A stretch of DNA of 48,298 nucleotides from Actinobacteria bacterium OV450 (lineage in GTDB: Bacteria; Actinomycetota; Actinomycetes; Streptomycetales; Streptomycetaceae): assembly GCA_001298555.1 (NCBI GenBank), contig LJCW01000344.1:1-48298 (forward strand), written 5' to 3'. The notes beneath the pieces were generated by a model that saw only the letters and a list, made by a program, of their open reading frames with translations, did no database searches and was not told the origin of the DNA. Within the stretch, counting starts at the first letter, position 1. The number at the start of each line of letters is the position of its first letter. This document shows positions 31,894 to 40,350 of the stretch, piece by piece. The position numbers and the translations under genes are program-made.

Positions 31894-32999
31894 CGGTAGA
31901 GCTCCTTCGCGATGATGGTGCGCTGGACCTCGCTCGCCCCCTCGTAGATCCGCGGCGCCCGGACCTCCCGGTACAGGTGCTCCAGCAGGTGGCCGCGCTG
32001 GAGGGCGACGGCCCCGTGCAACTGGACCGCGTGGTCCACCACGTACTGGGCGGTCTCCGTCGCCAGCAGCTTCGCCATCGCGGAGCGGCGCGGGACGTCC
32101 GGGGCGCCGGCGTCGTACGCGCCCGCCGCCGCGTAGACCAGCAGCCGGGCCGCCTCGGTGCGGGTGGCCATCTCGGCCACCCGGTGGCCCACCGCCTGGA
32201 GGTCGCCGAGCACCCCGCCGAACGCGCGGCGCGCCGCCGTGTACGCCAGGGTCGCGTCCAGCGCGGCCCGGGCCATGCCGACGGCGAAGGCGCCCACGCT
32301 GGGCCGGAACCGGTTCAGGGTGTCCATCGCGACCCGGAACCCCCGGCCGGGCTCGCCGAGCAGGTCCTGCGGCCCGACCGGGACCCCGTCGAAGGCCAGC
32401 CGGCCGATCGGGTGCGGGGAGAGCATGTCCAGGGGCTCGCCCGACAGGCCGGGGCGGTCGGCCGGGACCAGGAAGGCGGTGACCCCCTTGGCCGCCGGCC
32501 CCTCGCCCGTCCGGGCGAACACGGTGTAGAAGTCCGCCTCGGGGGCGTTGGAGATCCAGCACTTCTCACCGTCGAGCCGCCAGCCGTCCCCGTCCCGGAC
32601 GGCCTCCAGGGCCAGCGCCGCCGCGTCCGAGCCCGCCCCCGGCTCGCTCAGCGCGAAGGCCGCGACCGCCCGCCCGGCCCGCACCCGCGGAAGCCAGCGC
32701 TCCCGCTGCTCCGGCGTGCCCCGGCTGAGCACCGGATGCGCCCCCAGGCCCTGGAGCGCGAGGGCCGTCTCCGCTTCCGTGCACCCGTACGCGAGGGACT
32801 CGCGCAGCAGGCACAGCTCCAGCGCCCCCGAGGTGAAGACCCGCTCCAGCAGGCCCAGCTCGCCCAGCGCCGCGAGCAGCGGGCGGTTGACCCGGCCGGG
32901 CCCGCCCTTCTCCGCGAGCGGCCGCAGCCGGTCCGCCGCCAGCGCGCGCAATTGCCCGCACCACTCCTCTTGTTCCGCCCCGAGCGCGAATCCGGTCAT
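31890..32999 (-). CDS. Acyl-CoA dehydrogenase of the anthranilate cluster
   Basis: 369 aa, full-length ACAD. The FAD and substrate segment FALSEPGAGSDAAA is followed by EKCWISNA, and the catalytic Glu lies in the C-terminal IYEGASEVQ. It oxidises an acyl-CoA and passes electrons to ETF. It is divergent from the CoA ligase across a putative PaaX-type site, and coupled to the RidA-like gene. In the aerobic 2-aminobenzoate route a dehydrogenase is needed after dearomatisation and ring opening, which is its likely role; glutaryl-CoA or short branched acyl-CoA oxidation is an alternative. Confidence 0.88.
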   Translation of the reverse strand: MTGFALGAEQEEWCGQLRALAADRLRPLAEKGGPGRVNRPLLAALGELGLLERVFTSGALELCLLRESLAYGCTEAETALALQGLGAHPVLSRGTPEQRERWLPRVRAGRAVAAFALSEPGAGSDAAALALEAVRDGDGWRLDGEKCWISNAPEADFYTVFARTGEGPAAKGVTAFLVPADRPGLSGEPLDMLSPHPIGRLAFDGVPVGPQDLLGEPGRGFRVAMDTLNRFRPSVGAFAVGMARAALDATLAYTAARRAFGGVLGDLQAVGHRVAEMATRTEAARLLVYAAAGAYDAGAPDVPRRSAMAKLLATETAQYVVDHAVQLHGAVALQRGHLLEHLYREVRAPRIYEGASEVQRTIIAKELYR

Positions 33000-33028
33000 C
33001 CGAACATCCCCGCTTCTATCGCGTCCTG

Positions 33029-33056
33029 TTGACTGCCGTCACCATCACGATACGCT
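33029..33056 (+). promoter_or_regulatory. Divergent promoter region with putative PaaX-type operator (copy 1)
   Basis: Plus strand: -35 TTGACT (33029-33034), 16-base spacer, -10 TACGCT (33051-33056) for the CoA ligase. TGACTGCCGTCAC (33030-33042), with TGAC/GTCA arms, overlaps the -35 and lies 31 bases before the divergent acyl-CoA dehydrogenase. The same element with one change occurs at 40285-40297. Confidence 0.55.
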
Positions 33057-33136
33057 CGTCCTGCACGTGCACGGCCTGCTCCGCCACTTCGGTCCCCGCC
33101 CGGGGGCCGCTGCCGTTGCAAGGGGGCGAACCCGCC

Positions 33137-34756
33137 TTGGAGCTCAAGCCTTCCGCCCACGCCGACACCTTCGCGCGCGACCACCTGCCGCCGCCGCACG
33201 CCTGGCCGCGGCTGCTGTTCGAGCTCCCCGAGCTGGCCTACCCCGACCGGCTCAACTGCGGCGCCGAGCTGCTCGACGCCACCATCGACCGGTACGGGCC
33301 CGACCGCCCCGCCTTCCGCAGCGGCGCCGGCGAGGTGTGGTCGTACGGCGGGCTGCGCGACCGGGTGGACCGCCTCGCCCACGTCCTGGCGGAGGACCTC
33401 GCAGTGGTGCCGGGCAACCGGGTGCTGCTGCGCGGCCCCACCGGTCCCTGGCTCGCCGCGTGCTGGCTGGCGGTGATGAAGGCGGGCGCGGTGGCCGTGA
33501 CCGTCCTCGCCCAGCAGCGGGCGCAGGAGCTGGCCACGGTCTGCGCAATGGCCCGGGTCCAGCACGCGCTGTGCCACGTGGACGCGCTGGACGACCTGGC
33601 CAGGGCCGAGGTGCCCGGCCTGCGGATCACCACGTACGGCGGCGGGGCACCGGACGACCTGCTGCGACTGGCCGACCGGCACCGGGCGCCGTTCCGCGCC
33701 GTCGAGACCTCCGCCGACGACGTGGCCCTGATCGCCTTCACCTCGGGCACCACCGGCCGCCCCAAGGGCTGCATGCACTTCCACCGCGACCTGCTGTCCG
33801 TCGCCGACACCTTCTCCCGCAGCGTCCTGCGCCCCCGCCCCGACGACGTCTTCGCCGGCAGTCCGCCGCTCGGCTTCACCTTCGGCCTCGGCGGCCTGGT
33901 CGTCTTCCCGCTGCGGGCCGGCGCCTCCGCGCTCCTGCTCGACCAGGCGGTGCCGCGCCGGCTGCTGCCCGCGCTGGCCGAACACCGGGTCACGGTGCTG
34001 TTCACCGCGCCCACCGCGTACCGGTCGATGCTGGACGCCCTGGGCCCGTACGACGTCGGTGCCCATGACCTGTCGGCGCTGCGCCGCTGCGTCTCGGCGG
34101 GCGAGAACCTCCCGGCGGCCACCTGGCAGGCCTGGTACGAGCGCACCGGACTGCGGATCATCAACGGCATCGGCGCCACCGAACTGCTGCACATCTTCAT
34201 CTCCGCGGCCGACGAGGACATCCGCCCGGGGACGACCGGCCGCGTGGTGCCGGGCTGGCAGGCGCGGGTGGTGGACGGCTCGGGGCGACCGGTCGCGGAC
34301 AACGAGCCGGGGCTGCTGGCCGTGCGCGGCCCGGTGGGCTGCCGGTACCTGGCGGACCCGCGGCAGGAGGAGTACGTACGGGACGGCTGGAACCTGACCG
34401 GGGACACCTACGTCCGCGATCCCGAGGGGTATTTCCGCTACGTCGCCCGCGCCGACGACATGATCGTCTCGGCGGGCCACAACATCGCGGGCCCGGAGGT
34501 GGAGGAAGCCCTGATCCGCCACCCGGACGTGGTGGAGGCCGCGGTGGTGGGCCGCCCGGACGAGCGACGCGGGCAGATCGTGGTCGCCTACACCGTCCTG
34601 CGGGCGGGCGCCACACTGACCGAGGAGGCCCTGCGCACGTTCATGCAGGCGGAACTGGCCCCGCACAAGTGCCCCCGCGCCTTCGTCTTCGTCCCCGCGC
34701 TGCCGCGCACCGCGACCGGAAAACTGCAGCGGTTCCGGCTGCGCGATCTAGAGTGA
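33137..34756 (+). CDS. Aryl-CoA ligase, probable 2-aminobenzoate-CoA ligase
   Basis: 539 aa from the TTG at 33137, which follows AAGGGGGCG; upstream in-frame starts lie in the promoter. The adenylate-forming motif is FTSGTTGRPKGCMH, with NGIGATELLHIF and GDTYVRD later, and the C-terminal catalytic Lys in TATGKLQRF. The N-terminal segment HADTFARDHLPPP and the LAYPDRLNC motif are like those of 2-aminobenzoate- and benzoate-CoA ligases. The enzyme would make 2-aminobenzoyl-CoA from anthranilate, ATP and CoA, the substrate of the FAD-OYE fusion at 37146-39428. It is in an operon with the PaaX-type regulator (4 bases apart). Confidence 0.87.
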   Translation: MELKPSAHADTFARDHLPPPHAWPRLLFELPELAYPDRLNCGAELLDATIDRYGPDRPAFRSGAGEVWSYGGLRDRVDRLAHVLAEDLAVVPGNRVLLRGPTGPWLAACWLAVMKAGAVAVTVLAQQRAQELATVCAMARVQHALCHVDALDDLARAEVPGLRITTYGGGAPDDLLRLADRHRAPFRAVETSADDVALIAFTSGTTGRPKGCMHFHRDLLSVADTFSRSVLRPRPDDVFAGSPPLGFTFGLGGLVVFPLRAGASALLLDQAVPRRLLPALAEHRVTVLFTAPTAYRSMLDALGPYDVGAHDLSALRRCVSAGENLPAATWQAWYERTGLRIINGIGATELLHIFISAADEDIRPGTTGRVVPGWQARVVDGSGRPVADNEPGLLAVRGPVGCRYLADPRQEEYVRDGWNLTGDTYVRDPEGYFRYVARADDMIVSAGHNIAGPEVEEALIRHPDVVEAAVVGRPDERRGQIVVAYTVLRAGATLTEEALRTFMQAELAPHKCPRAFVFVPALPRTATGKLQRFRLRDLE

Positions 34757-34760
34757 TCCC

Positions 34761-35567
34761 GTGGCCGAGCAGCACACCCCGCGATCCCTGATCGTCACGT
34801 TCTACGGCGCCTACGGGCGGGCCTTCGCGGGCCCGGTCCCGGTGTCGGCGCTGGTCCGCCTGCTGGGCGCGGCCGGCGTGGACGCCCCGTCGGTCCGCTC
34901 GTCGGTGTCCCGGCTGAAGCGGCGCGGCTTCCTGCTGCCCGCGCGCGCCGCGGACGGCTCGGCGGGGTACGAGCTCTCCGCGGAGGCGCAGCAGCTGCTG
35001 GACGACGGCGACCGGCGGATCTACGGCGACCGCGACGCGCACCCGGCCGGCGAATGGCTGCTGGCGGTGTTCTCCGTGCCGGAGCAGGAGCGGCACAAGC
35101 GGCACCTGCTGCGCTCGCGGCTCGCCGGGCTGGGCTTCGGCGCGGTGGCACCGGGGGTGTGGATCGCCCCCGCCCACCTGTACGAGGAGACCGGGCACAC
35201 CCTGGACCGGCTGCACCTGACGCCGTACGTGGAGCTGTTCCGCGGCGGCCACCTCGGCTTCGCCCCGACCGCCGAGGCGGTGGCCCGGTGGTGGGACCTG
35301 ACCTCGCTGGCCAAGCAGCACGAGGAGTTCCTCGACCTGCACGAGCCGGCGCTGCGGGCCCTGCAGTCGGGCCCGGCGCCGACCCCCGAGGAGGCCTACC
35401 GCGGCTACCTGCTCGCCCTGGACACCTGGCGGCGCCTGCCGTACGCGGACCCGGGGCTGCCGCGCGAACTGCTGCCCGCGGACTGGCCGGGCGACCGGGC
35501 GGCGGCCGTCTTCGCCGAACTGCACGTCCGGCTGCGGGACATCGGTGCGCAGTTCCTGGAACCGTAG
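34761..35567 (+). CDS. PaaX-family transcriptional repressor
   Basis: 268 aa from a GTG. The N-terminal winged helix (RSLIVTFYGAYGR, VRSSVSRLKRRGFLLPAR) and the central and C-terminal parts (WLLAVFSVPEQERHKRHLLRSRLAGLGFG; AYRGYLLALDTWRRLPYADPGLP) match PaaX, which represses aryl-CoA catabolic genes until a phenylacetyl-CoA-like ligand binds. Here the natural ligand would be 2-aminobenzoyl-CoA or a related aryl-CoA. It directly follows the CoA ligase. Two TGACTRCCGTCAC elements, in front of the ligase/dehydrogenase pair and of the hydratase/monooxygenase pair, are its likely targets. Confidence 0.9.
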   Translation: MAEQHTPRSLIVTFYGAYGRAFAGPVPVSALVRLLGAAGVDAPSVRSSVSRLKRRGFLLPARAADGSAGYELSAEAQQLLDDGDRRIYGDRDAHPAGEWLLAVFSVPEQERHKRHLLRSRLAGLGFGAVAPGVWIAPAHLYEETGHTLDRLHLTPYVELFRGGHLGFAPTAEAVARWWDLTSLAKQHEEFLDLHEPALRALQSGPAPTPEEAYRGYLLALDTWRRLPYADPGLPRELLPADWPGDRAAAVFAELHVRLRDIGAQFLEP

Positions 35568-35594
35568 CCGACGGCGGGCGCGTCGCCAGGGGTT

Positions 35595-36083
35595 GTGACC
35601 CGACGTGATCTTCCTCCGCCGCCACCGCTCCCGACCCCGCGGCGGGCTTCGCACCCGCCGCAGACCACGCCCCAGCCGGTGACCTGGTACCAGCCGCCCG
35701 TGGCGCCGCCCGGGCGGCGGGCCGCGCGGATCCAGCTGGCCGGGGCGGCGCTGACGGGCGCCGTGGCGGGCTGCTCGGCCTCGCGGCTCGCCGCCCACGC
35801 CCGCGCGTACTGCGACGCCGGCTGGGAGGCCGGCGGGAAGTTCGAGCTGAACTTCGAGATGCTGTTCCTGGTGCCGGGCTGCGCGGCCCTCGCGCTGGTC
35901 CTCGCCCTGCTCACCCGCCGCCTGCCGCTGCCGGTGCGCGCGGCGGCGATCCTGGCGGCGCTGGCCGCGGTGGTGGTCTGGTACTTCGCGGTCAGGGGCA
36001 CCCTGGACGGGTACCCCGGGGATTCGGGGCTGTGCGGGAGCGACAACGTGCCGCCGTGGTGGCCGGCCTGGCTGCCCTCGTGA
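35595..36083 (+). CDS. Small membrane protein, function unknown
   Basis: 162 aa from a GTG. A Pro-rich cytoplasmic N-terminus (1-45) precedes a weak hydrophobic segment (46-66) and two clear membrane helices (about 89-107 and 115-134), then a short tail with one Cys. A Cys at 60, AYCDAG at 71-76 and a final Cys at 147 are notable. No known family. It follows the PaaX gene by 28 bases but its link to anthranilate breakdown is unclear. Confidence 0.65.
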   Translation: MTRRDLPPPPPLPTPRRASHPPQTTPQPVTWYQPPVAPPGRRAARIQLAGAALTGAVAGCSASRLAAHARAYCDAGWEAGGKFELNFEMLFLVPGCAALALVLALLTRRLPLPVRAAAILAALAAVVVWYFAVRGTLDGYPGDSGLCGSDNVPPWWPAWLPS

Positions 36084-36125
36084 AACCCATGTGCGCGGGC
36101 GGGCGGTGCGGCGCCATCATGAGCC

Positions 36126-36965
36126 ATGACGTGGACCTTCACCCATGACCTGACGGCCTATCTGGCCGCCGCGGGCCCGGCCGTGGCCCGCGAGCCCGTC
36201 ACCAACACCACCCTGCTGACCGTGACCGACGCGCTGGAGCGGAGGGGCCCCGGCTCCTACGGGTCGGCCGATCCGCTCTTCGGCTGGTGGACGGACGCCG
36301 ACGGCGGCGTCACCGGCGCCCTGCTGCGCACCCCGCCGTATCCGCTGCTGATCGGCGCTCTGCCGCGGGAGGCCGTCCACGCGCTGGGGGCGGCACTCGC
36401 CACCGAGCCGCTGCTCACCGGGGTCGACGCGCTGAACGCCCGCCGCCACGACGCACAGGTGCTGGCCACGGCCTGGGGCCGGCCGAGCGAGGTCACCGAG
36501 GAGCTCCGGCTGCACCGGCTCGCCGGCCTCCTCGCCCCGGACCCCGCCCCGGCCGGGCGGGCCCGGACCGCGACCACGGCCGACCTCCCGCTGCTGCTGG
36601 ACTGGGCCGGGGCGTTCAAGCGGGAGACCGGGGAGCCGGGCGGCCCCTCCGAGGCGTTCCTGCGCGACCGGCTCTCGTACGGGGGCGTGCTGCTCTGGGA
36701 GGACGCCGGGGCACCGGTGTCGATGGCCGGGTTCTTCCGCGTGATCGGCTCGGTCTCCCGTGTCGGCCCGGTCTACACCCCGCCGGAGCTCCGCGGCCGC
36801 GGGTACGCCGCCGGCGTCACGCACGCGGTGAGCGAAGCGGCGTACGCGGCCGGCGCCTCGGAGGTTCTGCTCTTCACGGACCTGGCCAATCCGACGAGCA
36901 ACGCCCTCTACCGGCGCCTGGGCTATACCCCGGTCGAGGACCGCGTCGCACTGGCCGCCGTATGA
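36126..36965 (+). CDS. GNAT-family acetyltransferase (FR47-like)
   Basis: 279 aa, about twice the length of a minimal GNAT. The N-terminal half is a degenerate GNAT-like or unrelated domain; the C-terminal half (about 145-279) carries the CoA-binding loop PELRGRGYAAGVTHA and the fold's final strand SNALYRRLGYTPVED. The acceptor is unknown. It stands alone, convergent with the monooxygenase fusion. It is not obviously part of the anthranilate pathway. Confidence 0.83.
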   Translation: MTWTFTHDLTAYLAAAGPAVAREPVTNTTLLTVTDALERRGPGSYGSADPLFGWWTDADGGVTGALLRTPPYPLLIGALPREAVHALGAALATEPLLTGVDALNARRHDAQVLATAWGRPSEVTEELRLHRLAGLLAPDPAPAGRARTATTADLPLLLDWAGAFKRETGEPGGPSEAFLRDRLSYGGVLLWEDAGAPVSMAGFFRVIGSVSRVGPVYTPPELRGRGYAAGVTHAVSEAAYAAGASEVLLFTDLANPTSNALYRRLGYTPVEDRVALAAV

Positions 36966-37074
36966 GGACGCCGGACGGGCCGGACGGGCCCCCGGACCCC
37001 TGACCCCGACCCCGACCCCTGGGGACGTCGGCGGCGAAACGTCGTGCGGCGGCGCGGCCCGGCGGTGGCCGGAC

Positions 37075-37092
37075 CGGCCGCGTCCGCGGCCG
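37075..37092. terminator. Candidate hairpin between convergent genes
   Basis: CGGCCGCG (37075-37082) and CGCGGCCG (37085-37092) are complementary with a 2-base gap, between stops at 36965 (+) and 37146 (-). The rest of this 180-base gap is GC-rich with CCCCGA repeats and no gene. Confidence 0.4.
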
Positions 37093-37145
37093 TGCCGGTG
37101 ACACGGGTGCCCGGTGCCCGGGGGCGGCCGGGTGCTGCCGACGCC

Positions 37146-39428
37146 TCAGCCGCGCCCGGTCGGGGGTTTGCGGCTGCCGGCGCGGTAGGGGGCGGGCCAG
37201 GGTGCGGCCGGGCCCTCGTAGGACTGGTCGGCGGCCGCGTGCAGGGTCCAGTGCGGGTCGTACAGGTGGGGGCGGCCCACCGCGCAGAGGTCGGCGCGGC
37301 CCGCCAGCAGCAGGGAGTTCACGTCGTCCCAGGAGGAGATGGCGCCGACGGCGATGACCGGGACGCCGACGGCGCCCCGGATCCGGTCGGCGTACGGGGT
37401 CTGGTACGAGCGCCCGTACTCGGGGGCCTCGTCCGCCACGACCTGGCCGGTCGACACGTCGATGGCGTCGGCCCCGTGGGCGGCGAACGCGGCCGCGATG
37501 TCCACCGCGTCCTGTGCGGAGGTCCCGCCCGGGGCCCAGTCGGTGGCGGAGATGCGGACGGTCATCGGGCGGTCGTCGGGCCAGACGGCGCGGACCGCGT
37601 CGAAGACCTCCAGCGGGAACCGGAGCCGGTTCTCCAGCGGGCCCCCGTAGGCGTCGGTGCGGTGGTTGGTCAGCGGGGACAGGAACCCGGACAGCAGGTA
37701 GCCGTGGGCGCAGTGCAGTTCCAGCAGGTCGAACCCGCAGTCGGCGGCCCGGACCGCGGCGGCCGCGAAATCGGAGCGGACCGACGCGAGGTCCTCGGTG
37801 GTCATGGCCCGCGGGACGGCCGAGACGCCGGGCCGGTAGGGCAGGGCGGAGGCGGCCGCCACCGGCCAGTTGCCCTCCGGGAGGGGGTCGTCCATGCCCT
37901 CCCACATGAGCCGCGTCGAGCCCTTGCGGCCCGAGTGGCCGAGCTGGACGCCGATCGCGGTGCCGGGGGCGCAGGTGTGCACGAAGTCCGCGATGCGGGT
38001 CCAGGCGGCGGCCTGCTCGGCCGTGTACAGGCCGGTGCAGCCGGGGGTGATCCGGCCCTCGGGGGACACGCAGACCATCTCGGTCATGACCAGGGCGGCT
38101 CCGCCGAGGGCCCGCGCGCCCAGGTGCACGAGGTGGAAGTCCCCCGGCGTCCCGTCGCCGTCCTGCGCCGAGTACATGTCCATCGGGGAGACCACCACGC
38201 GGTTGCGCAGGGTCAGCCCGCGCAGCTTCAGCGGGGTGAACATCGGCGGGGTGTGCTCGTCCGGGCAGCCGAAGTCCCGTTCCACGGCCCGGGTGAACCG
38301 CTCGTCGCGCAGCCGCAGGTTGTCGTGGGTGACCCGGCGGCTGCGGGTGAGCAGGTTGAAGGCGAACTGCCGCGCGGGCTGGTCCACGTACCCGGCGAGT
38401 TCCTCGAACCAGCGCATGCTGGCGGCGGCGGCCCGCTGGGTCGAGGCGACCGCCGGCCGCCGTGCGCTCTCGTACGCGGCCAGGGCGGCGGGCACGTCCG
38501 GCTCCGCGGCCACGGCCTCGGCGAGCGCCAGGGCGTCCTCCACCGCCAGTTTGGTGCCGGAGCCGATGGAGAAGTGCGCGGTGTGGGCCGCGTCGCCGAG
38601 CAGGACGACGTTGCCGTGCGACCACCGCTCGTTGACGACCGTGCGGAACTCCGTCCACGCCGACCGGTTGCCGTGGAGCGGACGGCCGCGCAGGGCCTCG
38701 CCGAAGATCTTGGCGCAGCGGGCGGCCGACTCGGCCTCGTCGCACAGGTCGAAGCCGGCGGCCCGCCACACCCGCTCGTGCATCTCGACGATCACGGTGG
38801 AGCCGTCGGCGGAGTACGGGTAGGCGTGCAGCTGCATGACGCCGTGCTCGGTCTCCGCGATCTCGAAGCGGAAGGCGTCGAAGGCGAAGTCGGCGGCGAG
38901 CCAGATGTACCGGCACTGCCCGCCGGTCAGCGTCGGGCGGAAGTGCGCGGCGCCGCTCTGCCGGGTCGCGCTGTGCACTCCGTCGGCCGCGACGACCAGG
39001 TCGTACGAGGCCGCCAGGACCGCGGCGGCCGGCGCCCCGGTGCGGAAGCGGAGCGTGACCCCGAGTCCGGCGCAGCGTTCGTGGAGGATCTCCAGCAGTC
39101 TGCGGCGCCCGAGGGCGGCGAAGCCGTGCCCGCCGGAGGTCAGCAGCCGGCCCCGGTGCACGATGTCGATGTCGTCCCAGCGGACGAACTCCGCGCCGAG
39201 GGCGGCGTAGACGACCGTGTCGGCCCGTTCGATCCCGCCGAGGGTCTCGTCGGAGAGCACCACTCCGAAACCGAAGGTGTCCTCGGGGGCATTGCGTTCC
39301 CAGACCTCGACGGTGTGGCCCTGGCGGGCCAGCAGTGCGGCGGCGTACAGCCCGCCCGGCCCGCCGCCGACGACGGCGACCCGCAGGGCGGGCCGGGCGC
39401 TGCCGGCCGGCATGGTGCCCGCGGCCAT
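37146..39428 (-). CDS. FAD monooxygenase / Old Yellow Enzyme fusion, probable 2-aminobenzoyl-CoA monooxygenase/reductase
   Basis: 760 aa. Residues about 15-390 are a class A flavin monooxygenase: VVGGGPGGLYAA (Gly21, 23, 26), the DG motif (VVAADGVHSATR) and GDAAHTAHFSIGSG for FAD. From Met396 the chain is an Old Yellow Enzyme-type FMN barrel (TPLKLRGLTLRNRVVVSPM, then QLGHSGRKGS and DCGFDLLELHCAHGYLLSGFL). This two-flavin fusion is the layout of 2-aminobenzoyl-CoA monooxygenase/reductase, which hydroxylates and then reduces the aromatic ring to a non-aromatic cyclohexenone-CoA without ring-opening oxygenases; salicylyl-CoA 5-hydroxylase-like fusions are close relatives. It starts 4 bases after the hydratase stop. 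Cluster context with an aryl-CoA ligase, PaaX and an acyl-CoA dehydrogenase supports the anthranilate role. Confidence 0.88.
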   Translation of the reverse strand: MAAGTMPAGSARPALRVAVVGGGPGGLYAAALLARQGHTVEVWERNAPEDTFGFGVVLSDETLGGIERADTVVYAALGAEFVRWDDIDIVHRGRLLTSGGHGFAALGRRRLLEILHERCAGLGVTLRFRTGAPAAAVLAASYDLVVAADGVHSATRQSGAAHFRPTLTGGQCRYIWLAADFAFDAFRFEIAETEHGVMQLHAYPYSADGSTVIVEMHERVWRAAGFDLCDEAESAARCAKIFGEALRGRPLHGNRSAWTEFRTVVNERWSHGNVVLLGDAAHTAHFSIGSGTKLAVEDALALAEAVAAEPDVPAALAAYESARRPAVASTQRAAAASMRWFEELAGYVDQPARQFAFNLLTRSRRVTHDNLRLRDERFTRAVERDFGCPDEHTPPMFTPLKLRGLTLRNRVVVSPMDMYSAQDGDGTPGDFHLVHLGARALGGAALVMTEMVCVSPEGRITPGCTGLYTAEQAAAWTRIADFVHTCAPGTAIGVQLGHSGRKGSTRLMWEGMDDPLPEGNWPVAAASALPYRPGVSAVPRAMTTEDLASVRSDFAAAAVRAADCGFDLLELHCAHGYLLSGFLSPLTNHRTDAYGGPLENRLRFPLEVFDAVRAVWPDDRPMTVRISATDWAPGGTSAQDAVDIAAAFAAHGADAIDVSTGQVVADEAPEYGRSYQTPYADRIRGAVGVPVIAVGAISSWDDVNSLLLAGRADLCAVGRPHLYDPHWTLHAAADQSYEGPAAPWPAPYRAGSRKPPTGRG

Positions 39429-39432
39429 GGCG

Positions 39433-40260
39433 CTACCTGCCCTCCCAGTCCGGGGGCCGCTTCGCGGTGAAGGCGGCGTGGAACTCGGCGTAGTCCCGGC
39501 CGTTCATCAGCAGGGCCTGGGTGCTGGCGTCGAGCTCGACGGACGCGGCCAGCGGCATGTCGAGCTCGGCGGTCAGCAGCGCCTTGGTCTGTGCGTAGGC
39601 GAGGGCCGGGCCGGCCGCGAGGTGGGCGGCGAGTTCGGCGGCCCGCACGCCGGCCTTGCCCTCCTCGGTGACCTCGCTGAGCAGGCCGATGCGCTCGGCC
39701 TCCGAGGCCCGTACGGGCTCTCCGAGCATCAGCAGCCGGGTGGCGTGCCCGAGGCCCACGACGCGGGGCAGCAGGTACGCGGCGCCCATGTCCCCGCCGG
39801 AGAGGCCGACGCGGGTGAAGAGGAACGCGAAGCGGGCGGTGGGGTCGGCGATCCGGAAGTCGGCGGCGAGCGCGAGGACCGCGCCGGCCCCGGCGGCGAC
39901 CCCGTGCACGGCGGCGATCACCGGGAAGGGGGCCTCGCGGACGGCCCGCACGACCTGGCCGGTCATCCGGTTGAAGTCGAGGAGCTGGGCGGTGTCCATG
40001 GCGAGGGTGGCGCCGATGATCTCGTCGACGTCCCCGCCGGAGCAGAAGCCGCGCCCCTCGCCGCCGAGCACGAGGGCGCGCACGGACCGCTCCCGGGAGA
40101 GTTCGGCGAGCAGGTCACGCAGGTCGGCGTAGGCACCGAAGGTGAGGGCGTTGAGTTTCTCGGGGCGGTCGAGGGTGACGGTGGCCACGCCGTCCTGCCG
40201 GGTCACCCGCAGGTGGCGCCACCGTTCGGTCGCTGCTGTGGAACCGATGAAGGGGCTCAC
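39433..40260 (-). CDS. Enoyl-CoA hydratase/isomerase family protein
   Basis: 275 aa from a GTG at 40260. Crotonase fold: oxyanion-hole elements around LNALT and GEGRGFCSGGDVDE, and the second loop GVAAGAGAVLALAADFRIAD. In this cluster it would hydrate or open the ring of the product made by the downstream flavin fusion, with which it is likely co-transcribed (4-base gap). Its upstream DNA holds the second TGACTRCCGTCAC element. The exact reaction is not decided by sequence. Confidence 0.87.
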   Translation of the reverse strand: MSPFIGSTAATERWRHLRVTRQDGVATVTLDRPEKLNALTFGAYADLRDLLAELSRERSVRALVLGGEGRGFCSGGDVDEIIGATLAMDTAQLLDFNRMTGQVVRAVREAPFPVIAAVHGVAAGAGAVLALAADFRIADPTARFAFLFTRVGLSGGDMGAAYLLPRVVGLGHATRLLMLGEPVRASEAERIGLLSEVTEEGKAGVRAAELAAHLAAGPALAYAQTKALLTAELDMPLAASVELDASTQALLMNGRDYAEFHAAFTAKRPPDWEGR

Positions 40261-40284
40261 ACCACCGAAGGTATCACCGGATCC

Positions 40285-40297
40285 TGACTACCGTCAC
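40285..40297 (-). promoter_or_regulatory. Putative PaaX-type operator (copy 2)
   Basis: TGACTACCGTCAC differs at one base from the element at 33030-33042 and has the same TGAC/GTCA arms. It lies 25 bases before the hydratase GTG. Confidence 0.55.
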
Positions 40298-40318
40298 AGA
40301 AACGCGACACACGGGTGA

Positions 40319-40337
40319 CCCGGGCCGCCCGCCCGGG
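40319..40337 (-). terminator. Hairpin after the ornithine carbamoyltransferase gene
   Basis: CCCGGGC (40319-40325) pairs with GCCCGGG (40331-40337), 5-base loop, 14 bases past the stop on the minus strand. It separates this gene from the anthranilate promoter. Confidence 0.5.
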
Positions 40338-40350
40338 CCGGCCCGCATGA

